DNA of 64,000 bases from a bacterium (GTDB taxonomy: Bacteria > Bacteroidota > Ignavibacteria > Ignavibacteriales > Ignavibacteriaceae). Below the pieces are notes generated by a model. It did not search any database. It saw only the letters and a program-made list of their open reading frames with translations, and had not been told where the DNA came from. The stretch's first letter is position 1. Each line of letters opens with the position of its first letter. This document shows positions 16,907 through 24,453 of the stretch, piece by piece. The position numbers were made by a program, and so were the translations under genes. The stretch spans positions 310,001 to 374,000 of the forward strand of contig JADJWC010000003.1 in NCBI GenBank assembly GCA_016716565.1, written 5' to 3'.

Positions 16907-18697
16907 TTATTTCATTAGAATCATTTTATTTGTCTTAACAAAGTTCCCGGATTCGATTTTATAGAAATATACTCCGCTGGAAAGATTGCTTGCATCGAAG
17001 TTTACTTCATATGTGCCGGCATTCATCTCTTCGCTGACGAGTGTAGCAATTTCTTTTCCAAGCACATTATAAACTTTAAGCGATACATAAGAACCTTCCG
17101 GGATTCTGAATTTAATGGTAGTGCTTGGATTGAATGGGTTAGGATAGTTTTGTTCTAATAAATACTCAGTCGGAATATTACTGGGTATTTCACTAACATC
17201 TGAAGGCGTCCAACTGGAATTATCAAAATAGACCCCGAGTGAGTTAGCGCCTGCAAATGCGTAAATAGCAACATCACCTGCTAGCTCTCCAACTTCTGGC
17301 CTTTGTAAGCCTGTCACATCGGTAGTTGTATCTGAAACTTGCACGCTACCAGTCCAGCTTGTTCCATTAAAACCTTTATACCTGATTGAACGAGGTGCCG
17401 CATTACCAGTGCCAGACTGTTCAAATACACTTTTGAATATCTGATTGCCGTCAGTTTTTCTTGAATAGAGAGCAGGCCATTTATTCTCTTCAGGAACAAC
17501 CCAGGTTTGCATTGACCCCCAGCTTCCACCGCTTGGCCTTAAAGCCCAGTACAGATCATAAGAGCTGCCGTTACTTTTCTCAAAAACAAGTGCAACTATA
17601 TTATTTGGATCATCTTCTCTTGAAGCGATAATTTGTCCATGTCTTGTAGTATCTGTTGAACCGTCTACAACTGTTACATGAGTTATCCATGATGCAGGAT
17701 CACCATAGTCAGTGTTCTCTCTAGCATAAAGATTACCACTGTTGAAACCATTATAACTTGCATATACAGCACCATTCCAGCCATAGCAAAAATCAATATC
17801 TCTACCTAAAAATCCCAGAGAATGTGCATCCTGCCAAACCGTGCCATAACTACTAGGTTCAGAACGGATACATTTAACTACATTTAAACTGTCGTACAAA
17901 CAAATTGCTCGGTAATTTGTGGATGAATTATTTCTGTCAACTGCAAAATCTGTTGGATATCCACTTCCTGAAGAGCCAACAACTGTCTGATAAGTAAAGT
18001 TTTGAGAAGCCATTTCGCTTTTAGCAAGTCTTAGCCATCCTCCTTCAAATGTATAGAAAACTAAAAGATAAGACTCTTGTGTTGAGGCTCCACCAATCTG
18101 GCCATCAAAACACATTATTTCTACTTTACTAAATAATTGCCCACCAAGTCCTATGTAACCCCATTGTAACCAGGAAAGACCGCCATCATCAGATTTATAA
18201 ATGTATAAGCTATCTTTGGTTGATGATCCATCTTTACGTCCTATAACTGCTAGGAAGATTTCTCCATTACGGGAAATGTCCATACTGATATCGTATGCAC
18301 TTCCACTTGTAATCATCAAATCGTCACCCCAAAGTACTTTGGATTGTGCCGGTGTTTCAAAAAGAATGCTTTCTTCCGGTTTATTGTCAAATTGTTTTGG
18401 AGAACCCTCAGGCATTCCATCAGCGGTAGGATCGAAAGTTCCATCGCTCACTGTGCCGTAAAGTTTTGCAACCTCAGGATCCGCTTCCTGCCAAGCTTGT
18501 ATTATTTGTTCTCTTAATTGGTAGTATAAGTTCCAATCCTCGTTCGACTCGGCATCTGTTATTTGCTGAATCAGAGATTTGATATTTTCCGGCACAACAA
18601 TGGATTTGCTGCCAGAAACCATATCTCCAGATTGAGCATTAATTAGTACTGAGCAAATGGAAAAAAGAAAAGTGAAAACAACTATAAGTTGTTTCAT
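16907..18697 (-). CDS. Secreted beta-propeller-like protein with C-terminal type IX (type A) sorting domain
   Basis: 596 residues. Signal peptide at about 1-21, a predicted helical stretch (ESNEDWNLYYQLREQIIQAW), then a long beta-rich region with sialidase/BNR-like elements such as YKSDDGGLSWLQWG, and a classic type A sorting domain at about 518-596: YPNPFNPSTTIKF, LKVYNVLGKEIATLV, GVYFYKI, KTNKMILMK. The sorting tail directs the protein through the type IX system to the surface, where it is cleaved. Activity is not recognisable; a propeller with possible carbohydrate or protein binding is inference. A GGAGG ribosome site lies before the ATG and a strong terminator follows. Confidence 0.85.
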   Translation of the reverse strand: MKQLIVVFTFLFSICSVLINAQSGDMVSGSKSIVVPENIKSLIQQITDAESNEDWNLYYQLREQIIQAWQEADPEVAKLYGTVSDGTFDPTADGMPEGSPKQFDNKPEESILFETPAQSKVLWGDDLMITSGSAYDISMDISRNGEIFLAVIGRKDGSSTKDSLYIYKSDDGGLSWLQWGYIGLGGQLFSKVEIMCFDGQIGGASTQESYLLVFYTFEGGWLRLAKSEMASQNFTYQTVVGSSGSGYPTDFAVDRNNSSTNYRAICLYDSLNVVKCIRSEPSSYGTVWQDAHSLGFLGRDIDFCYGWNGAVYASYNGFNSGNLYARENTDYGDPASWITHVTVVDGSTDTTRHGQIIASREDDPNNIVALVFEKSNGSSYDLYWALRPSGGSWGSMQTWVVPEENKWPALYSRKTDGNQIFKSVFEQSGTGNAAPRSIRYKGFNGTSWTGSVQVSDTTTDVTGLQRPEVGELAGDVAIYAFAGANSLGVYFDNSSWTPSDVSEIPSNIPTEYLLEQNYPNPFNPSTTIKFRIPEGSYVSLKVYNVLGKEIATLVSEEMNAGTYEVNFDASNLSSGVYFYKIESGNFVKTNKMILMK

Positions 18698-18997
18698 ATG
18701 TGACCTCCTTGTGTTTAGTGATAGATAGTTAGTTTAGGTTTTAATTACTAATATGAATGGAAAAAAGATTGCCGTATTTAGAAAAAAGAGTATCAATTTT
18801 ACAGAGCAAGTATTGGTCAAACCACTTCTATACTGAAAATGATTCCGAAGAAAAAGAAGTAATTATATAACTTATAAACTTGAATAATGATTACAATTTT
18901 AATTTATGATAGTAACTTTTTTGATAAAATCTACAAATTGAGTTGAAAAAAAATAACTAAAACGAAAAATTGTTTGAATTAAGTTTTTCAATTCTTC
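18698..18997. other. Non-coding gap between two minus-strand genes
   Basis: About 300 bases, strongly AT-rich. The right-hand end is the untranslated downstream region of the symporter gene; the left-hand end is the promoter and leader of the sorting-domain protein, including its GGAGG ribosome site. I see no open frame with coding character, no hairpin with a T-run and no RNA gene. Confidence 0.45.
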
Positions 18998-21094
18998 TTA
19001 CATCTCTTTTTCTGCAAGTAACAATTTTTTATCTACAAATTGTCCTTGTTCGATGTGGTCTTGAGTGACATATACTGTGCCATTTTCATTATGCGGCTCA
19101 CCAAAGACTGAATGAACTGATTTAAGCCCTCCAAGCCACTTTCGTGCATCGGTGAGATACACTAAATCGCCTGGATTGGCTTTCATTTTTACCATTTCTG
19201 TCGTAGAAAAGTTAACAGTGTCATCTTCACCGGGCTTTTGTTTCCAATGCACTTTTACTTTCTCACCCTCAGCATCATTTATCTTACTGCCTTTGAAATA
19301 TTCTTTAGTTTTACTTAGTGACCAAACAGTAAGTCCATCGGTCTTTTCTTCTTCGTTATACTCGATGTAATAATCAGATATTATAATTACTAAAATGACA
19401 AGTATAATTACTGCACCAAGTAAAACAGGTAACGAAGCTAAATTAAGTATTATCATCAGGAATAATATTATGGAAGCGGTTATCATTCCGATCATTAATA
19501 ATCCGTGATTGGGTAATCGTTTAATCTTCTCTATTAATTGCTGCTGTTGCTTCTGTGTGATGGTGGTAATCACTGCAACTCCCAAACATACGATCAGGTT
19601 ATAAAGAGCGCCGATATAAATGTAAGGATGTTCGGGAACGTACTCAGTGCCATGAGCAAAAATCTGAATCAGTGGGACCGGGTAATGCATTCCCAGAACC
19701 ATAAGTGCAACGCCGCCAACGAATGTTGAAATGACTGCGGTGTTTGTAAATTTTTTCCAGAAAATTCCGAGGAAAATTCCAACAACCAGTGGTGGAGTTA
19801 AAGTTGAGTGAAAATATCCATGAGCTTCATACACTGTAGGGAACTGGCTGAATGGTATTACGGCGAGTACACCCATAACTGTAAAAACTGCTGTAGCAAC
19901 CCTTGCGGATAATAATTCCTGCCTGTCTTCTTCTTTCCAGGTTTGCACTTTTTTACTCAACCATTTTTTTGCAGGACGATGAACATCATTAATATAAATC
20001 GCAGCAATCGCATTTAGCAAAGTATCAACCGTTGACATTAATGCGGCGGTTAATGCTGCCATCACAAATCCAAAAACACCGGGATGTGATATTACGTTCG
20101 CGACGACCACAAATATTGCGTCGGGGTCAGTGTTCGGGCTTACTACATCCGGGTTGATAATGGATATTGCTTTGCCAATCCAACCTGCATTACCAACCAC
20201 AATAGCAGAGATAGGAAGCATAAACAAGATATTAAATGCTGCAGCCTTTCTTCCTTCATCAACACTTTTACATGACATAAAGCGCATAATCAAGCCCATG
20301 TTCATAAATAAAAATCCGATTGAGCCAGCAACACCATCCTGCCAGAATATTCCTACAAAGTTAAAACCGGGTGGCTCATTAAAATGTGCAAGTGGTAGTT
20401 TCCATTCTGTCGGAAGTAAATTCCAAAAAATATCAAATCCACCTAGGTAAGAAATTCCAAGGAAGAATACCAACATTCCAGCAAAAATTAAAATGAATCC
20501 TTGTGCCAGATCAGTGAATATTACGGCCGTCTGTCCGCCATAAGTAATATATATTCCAACGATCAAAGCAATTACTACTACAAGACCCATCAAAGTTACT
20601 TGTATATTCATTCCGAAAATATCAAAGCTGGGTGGAAGTAATGGCAGGATGGCTTTACCCATCGTCAACAATCCGATACCGACATAACCAATCATATAAA
20701 GCAGAAGAAGTATGGTTGCAAGAAACCTGGTTGCTGCTGAAAATCTTTTTTCAAAATACTCGGGTATGGAGCGAATCTTTGTATATACAATTATTGGAAG
20801 CCATCCGAAAATAAAAAATGGAAGAAAGAACCAGTCGTTCATATAAGTCATTGTAGAAGATAGACCAGCTTCAAATCCTTTTGCTGAATACTTTATAAAA
20901 CTATGACTTCCAACTCCCGTGGCTACTATACTCATTGCAATCAGCCACCATGCAAAACGTCTTCCTCCAAAAAAGAAATCAGTGGTTGTTCTGTTGTATT
21001 TTCCGAAATATGAACCAAAAAGCATGATAGCAATGAAGTAGACAATCATTACTATCCAGTCTGTCGATGTTCCAATGCTGTGATATGTTTCCAT
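18998..21094 (-). CDS. Sodium:solute symporter (SSS family) with a soluble C-terminal extension
   Basis: 698 residues, longer than the roughly 500-550 of a plain SSS transporter. The family blocks are clear: DFFFGGRRFAWWLIAMSIVATGVGSHSF (segments 1-2), SIPEYFEKRFSAATRFLAT, and YGGQTAVIFTDLAQGFIL. About 13-14 membrane segments are predicted to residue 595, then a hydrophilic domain of about 100 residues (600-698), rich in charged residues and predicted beta strands. Substrate cannot be read from sequence. Two tiny membrane-protein genes lie directly upstream in the same direction; the nearer is 16 bases away, so they probably form one operon. Confidence 0.88.
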   Translation of the reverse strand: METYHSIGTSTDWIVMIVYFIAIMLFGSYFGKYNRTTTDFFFGGRRFAWWLIAMSIVATGVGSHSFIKYSAKGFEAGLSSTMTYMNDWFFLPFFIFGWLPIIVYTKIRSIPEYFEKRFSAATRFLATILLLLYMIGYVGIGLLTMGKAILPLLPPSFDIFGMNIQVTLMGLVVVIALIVGIYITYGGQTAVIFTDLAQGFILIFAGMLVFFLGISYLGGFDIFWNLLPTEWKLPLAHFNEPPGFNFVGIFWQDGVAGSIGFLFMNMGLIMRFMSCKSVDEGRKAAAFNILFMLPISAIVVGNAGWIGKAISIINPDVVSPNTDPDAIFVVVANVISHPGVFGFVMAALTAALMSTVDTLLNAIAAIYINDVHRPAKKWLSKKVQTWKEEDRQELLSARVATAVFTVMGVLAVIPFSQFPTVYEAHGYFHSTLTPPLVVGIFLGIFWKKFTNTAVISTFVGGVALMVLGMHYPVPLIQIFAHGTEYVPEHPYIYIGALYNLIVCLGVAVITTITQKQQQQLIEKIKRLPNHGLLMIGMITASIILFLMIILNLASLPVLLGAVIILVILVIIISDYYIEYNEEEKTDGLTVWSLSKTKEYFKGSKINDAEGEKVKVHWKQKPGEDDTVNFSTTEMVKMKANPGDLVYLTDARKWLGGLKSVHSVFGEPHNENGTVYVTQDHIEQGQFVDKKLLLAEKEM

Positions 21095-21110
21095 TAATGT
21101 TTTTCTTTAA

Positions 21111-21323
21111 TTAGAGGTATAAGGCAGCGAGGATTAATGCTGCGTGTATAAAAACGAAATAGAAGAATCCAAAAATCAGAATATTCCACCAGTACTTATG
21201 TCTGCGTTTATGAAGATCAACACTTCCAGCTTTTCTTACCAATATCATTCCGCTTAAAAAAAATATTCCACCGAATCCATAAAGGTAAATAAAAGGTAGC
21301 CAGGTTTGCTCAAATGTTGGCAT
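21111..21323 (-). CDS. 70-residue two-helix membrane protein, copy A of a tandem pair
   Basis: Two membrane segments (about 10-30 and 47-68) separated by a basic loop (VDLHKRRHKYW). It starts MPTF and ends HAALILAALYL. By hand alignment, 43 of 70 positions are identical to the neighbouring gene at 21374-21586 without gaps, so it is a tandem duplication. Size, topology and position directly before an SSS symporter recall the small subunits that accompany some symporters (for example DUF4212 or YhdT), but it does not match those in motif. A role as accessory subunit is inference from position. Confidence 0.7.
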   Translation of the reverse strand: MPTFEQTWLPFIYLYGFGGIFFLSGMILVRKAGSVDLHKRRHKYWWNILIFGFFYFVFIHAALILAALYL

Positions 21324-21373
21324 AAATTTATCCGATTGTAGAGATATAAAAATTAATTACTCGAAACAATAAA

Positions 21374-21586
21374 TTATAAATAAAGTGCAGCAACAATAAG
21401 AGAAGCATGCACGATTACAAAAAAGAAAAATCCTGAAATAAGAATCGTCAGCCAGACGCGGTGGTGTTTTTTTTTCAAATCCAGAGAACCGCTTTTTGTG
21501 ATTATCCGGAGCCCTGTAAAAAAGAATATTCCTCCAATTACATATAAGTAGATAAATGGAAGCCAGCTGTTAAAAAAAGTAGGCAT
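21374..21586 (-). CDS. 70-residue two-helix membrane protein, copy B of a tandem pair
   Basis: Same length, topology and ends as the gene at 21111-21323: MPTF start, WLPFIYLY on helix 1, GSLDLKKKHHRVW loop, HASLIVAALYL end. It is the first gene of the presumed symporter operon. The two copies differ mainly in helix 1 and in the loop, where positive charge is conserved. Conservation of the histidine and small residues in helix 2 suggests packing against a larger membrane partner. Function unknown. Confidence 0.7.
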   Translation of the reverse strand: MPTFFNSWLPFIYLYVIGGIFFFTGLRIITKSGSLDLKKKHHRVWLTILISGFFFFVIVHASLIVAALYL

Positions 21587-21707
21587 CGGTAAAAATAGTT
21601 TAAGAAATATTTATTGGAATTTTCAAAAGAAAGTTAGGCAACGGGGCTTAAAGATTCAACTGAATTAGTCATTTTGATTTTATGAAATTTATTGTTGTTA
21701 CTATTTA

Positions 21708-22282
21708 TCACGATAGCAGGGTTTCAAGACTTTTAAATGTCAGCTCTTTAAAATTCGCTGATTTACTTTCATTATTGAATTCTTTTAAAATTGTACTAAA
21801 CAAAAAACCCCAGCTTAGATGAACAATGTAAAATGGTAAGGCGATGTTCATACTTTCAATTCTGCCGGTGTAGATTGAACTTAAAATCAGCGATACAACT
21901 TCGCTTTCTTTTTTAGTAAATGTTGAAGGATTGATTTTTCTTTTTCCTGAGATTCATCTTTGAAAAGCAGAAGCAGAAGATCGTACAAAAGCTTGTAACG
22001 CTGCGGGAGTGTTTCTTTAAATGCAAAATATTCTAGAAGCCTTGCACCTACCGGAAGATCCTGATTATTGAAAATTGCTTTGATATCGTCAATAAATTGT
22101 AAGGATTGGAATTCTATTGAACTGTAGTAAAGCTCATCTTTTGATTTAAAATAATGATAGATGGTCGGTTTACCTATTCGAACATCGCGGGCAATTTCTT
22201 CAAGAGTTGTTTTGTTAAATCCGTGCCGGCTGAACCTTTTTGCGGCTGCCCGGATAATTTCTTCTTTTCGTTCTTTAGCCAA
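21708..22282 (-). pseudogene. TetR/AcrR-family transcriptional regulator, broken by a frameshift at an A-run
   Basis: The N-terminal 120 residues are a normal TetR helix-turn-helix (IIRAAAKRFSRHGFNKTTLEEIARD, then GKPTIYHYFKSKDELYY) and the start of the ligand domain. The frame then stops at 21887 after a run of AAAAAA (minus strand, plus positions 21909-21914). Adding one A joins it to an open frame that continues HLLKKESEVVSLILSS and ends at 21708, giving 191 residues, the usual TetR length. The break is therefore either an assembly error or a very recent mutation. It is the last gene of the PIG-L/symporter unit and may regulate that unit. Confidence 0.82.
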
Positions 22283-22292
22283 AATATTTCAA

Positions 22293-22550
22293 TTAATTAG
22301 AACGTGAGAACAATTGATCAGCAATTTCTTTTTCGGCATCGCTCTGAATATTTGAACCGGAATCAGCAACATCCCTCGAACTTGCATCAAATATATCGTC
22401 AATGCCTTCAAAGAATTTATGCTTTCTCTCTTTCTTGTTTCTTTTATTGTTGATGACTGCTTTTGAGCCAAAATATACAGCTATACCTGCACCGATTATT
22501 CCGCCGAGGATAATTCCATATAAAAGTAAATTCGATTTATTTTTGCTCAT
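22293..22550 (-). CDS. Small YtxH-like single-pass membrane protein
   Basis: 85 residues: one glycine-rich membrane segment (LLLYGIILGGIIGAGIAVYFGS, about residues 8-29), followed by a charged, helical cytoplasmic tail. The glycine-rich start and basic patch resemble YtxH/gas-vesicle-like general stress proteins of unknown function. It lies between an SSS symporter (44 bases upstream) and the TetR gene (ten bases downstream), all minus strand, so co-transcription is likely. Confidence 0.6.
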   Translation of the reverse strand: MSKNKSNLLLYGIILGGIIGAGIAVYFGSKAVINNKRNKKERKHKFFEGIDDIFDASSRDVADSGSNIQSDAEKEIADQLFSRSN

Positions 22551-22594
22551 CGTATAACCCCTATTTTATTTTATAAAAAATATTTGAATTAAAG

Positions 22595-24301
22595 CTATTC
22601 AACTTGCTTAACATTTTCTGATACTTTGAAAAACCTGCTTAGTAAAAATGCACCAATTACAACTACGAGGCAACCGATTACGTTATACCATAGAAATGGA
22701 ATTTCAGTAAATAAGTAACAATATAACACAATCAGTTCCGCTGCAATTGCAGCCAGAAAAGTTGGAGTCCCTGAAACTTTTTTTAAGTAGAACGCTGTTA
22801 AGAAGATACCAAGAATTGTTCCATATACCAGCGAGCCTAAAATGTTTACTGCTTCGATTAATGAACCGAGTTCCTTTGCGAATAGAGCAAACAGAATGGC
22901 ATAAATTCCCCAAAAAATTGTAGCAAGCTTTGAAACTTTTACATACTGTGCATCCGTGGCATCCTTATTTATAAGCCTTTTATAAAAATCAATTACAGTT
23001 GTTGAGGCGAGTGCATTTAGTTCAGCGGATGTGGAAGACATCGAAGCAGAAAGTATTGCGGCTATTAAAAGTCCGACAAATCCAATCGGTAAAAAGTTAA
23101 TAATGAAAGAGAGAAAAATGTAATTTGTATCATTCGCATCAGAAGCAGGATCAGATTTTTTGATGACTTGAATAGCCTGATTTTTTAACTCATCTGATTT
23201 TTTTTGGGTTTCCACCAAGTTTTTAGTTTGCTCTTTAATCTTTATGTCGTCATCACTATGAATTGATTGAATCAGTGATTTGAGTTCTTCCTGCTTTTTA
23301 GAGTGAATCTCAGCATACTCTTTTTCAATTTCATTGTACTCAGAAGCATATGATCCGGACTTAACTTTTGTTTCTTCAACAGGATTAAAGAACAGTGGAG
23401 GAGTAACAAACTGAAAGAAAACAAATACCATCGCACCGATAAAAAGAATTATGAATTGCATCGGAACTTTTACCATCCCGTTTGTAAGTAGTGCAAGTCT
23501 GCTTTCTTTTATTGAACTGCCAGCAAGATATCTTTGAACCTGTGATTGATCAGTCCCGAAATACGAAAGCATCAGGAAAGTGCCGCCAATTATTCCGGAC
23601 CAAAACGTGTAACGATTGCTTAAATCGAATGTGAAATCTATTGCTTTAAGTTTTCCCATTTTCCCAGCAACATAAGTTGCATCAAGAAAAGAAACATCTT
23701 CTGGCAGCAGTGAGATCAAAATGTAAAAAGCAGCAAACATTCCTGTAGTTATAATTATCATTTGCAGAAGGTGAGTTTTATTTACAGCAACTGAACCGCC
23801 GATAGTTGTGTACAATATCACCATTGCACCTGTGATGATAATTGTAATGTCTAAATCCCAACCAAGTATAACAGACAAAATCAATGAAGGTGCATAGATA
23901 GTAAATCCCGCTGCTAATCCTCGCTGGGTCAAAAACAATGCGCTTCCGAGCATCCTGTTCTTTAAATCAAATCTTTTTTCAAGATATTCATAAGCTGTGT
24001 AAACATTCAGCTTATTGTAAATCGGTACCGCAGTTATGGAAAGAATAATCATTGCGATAGGCAAGCCAAGATAGAATTGCACGAAACTCATCCCATCAAC
24101 GTATGCTTGCCCGGGAGTTGAAAGAAATGTTATTGCACTCGCTTGCGTTGCCATAATCGATAGTGCAACAAGCCACCATTTGGAAGTTCTTCCAGCACGA
24201 ATATAACCATCAACATCATTTGTATTTCTCGATTTCCAGGTGCCATATAAAACCACAAATCCAATGAAACCGCTTAGTACAATCCAATCAACTGTGGTCA
24301 T
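22595..24301 (-). CDS. Sodium:solute symporter (SSS family) with an inserted charged loop
   Basis: 568 residues. Family blocks include DGYIRAGRTSKWWLVALSIMATQASAITF, TAYEYLEKRFDLKNRMLGSALF and STSAELNALASTTVIDFYKR. Its unusual feature is a hydrophilic, predicted coiled-coil insertion at about residues 310-390, rich in Glu/Lys/Ser, between two membrane segments in the middle of the protein. The substrate is unknown. The start overlaps the stop of a 51-residue membrane-protein gene (ATGA), suggesting translational coupling. The operon also holds a PIG-L deacetylase, which may supply a substrate such as a deacetylated amino sugar; this is inference. Confidence 0.88.
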   Translation of the reverse strand: MTTVDWIVLSGFIGFVVLYGTWKSRNTNDVDGYIRAGRTSKWWLVALSIMATQASAITFLSTPGQAYVDGMSFVQFYLGLPIAMIILSITAVPIYNKLNVYTAYEYLEKRFDLKNRMLGSALFLTQRGLAAGFTIYAPSLILSVILGWDLDITIIITGAMVILYTTIGGSVAVNKTHLLQMIIITTGMFAAFYILISLLPEDVSFLDATYVAGKMGKLKAIDFTFDLSNRYTFWSGIIGGTFLMLSYFGTDQSQVQRYLAGSSIKESRLALLTNGMVKVPMQFIILFIGAMVFVFFQFVTPPLFFNPVEETKVKSGSYASEYNEIEKEYAEIHSKKQEELKSLIQSIHSDDDIKIKEQTKNLVETQKKSDELKNQAIQVIKKSDPASDANDTNYIFLSFIINFLPIGFVGLLIAAILSASMSSTSAELNALASTTVIDFYKRLINKDATDAQYVKVSKLATIFWGIYAILFALFAKELGSLIEAVNILGSLVYGTILGIFLTAFYLKKVSGTPTFLAAIAAELIVLYCYLFTEIPFLWYNVIGCLVVVIGAFLLSRFFKVSENVKQVE

Positions 24302-24453
24302 TCAAATGCCTTGGTGAATAAGTAGAAAAGCATTACCATGATTACGAGACTGATGAAGACAACACTATATAATTTGTACCATGTATCAAAAAATGGAGGA
24401 TTATTTTCAGACTCATTTAGCTCATTGATGTCGTTTTTAATATCATTACTCAT
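24298..24453 (-). CDS. 51-residue single-pass membrane protein coupled to the SSS symporter
   Basis: A short gene between the PIG-L and symporter genes. It begins MSNDIKNDINELNESE, continues through a hydrophilic stretch ending WYKLYS, and has one membrane segment (VVFISLVIMVMLFYLF) before the final TKAFE. The start overlaps the PIG-L end by eight bases and the TGA overlaps the symporter ATG as ATGA. That tight coupling supports it being real although it is tiny. Its position matches small symporter accessory subunits, but I see no named motif. Confidence 0.65.
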   Translation of the reverse strand: MSNDIKNDINELNESENNPPFFDTWYKLYSVVFISLVIMVMLFYLFTKAFE

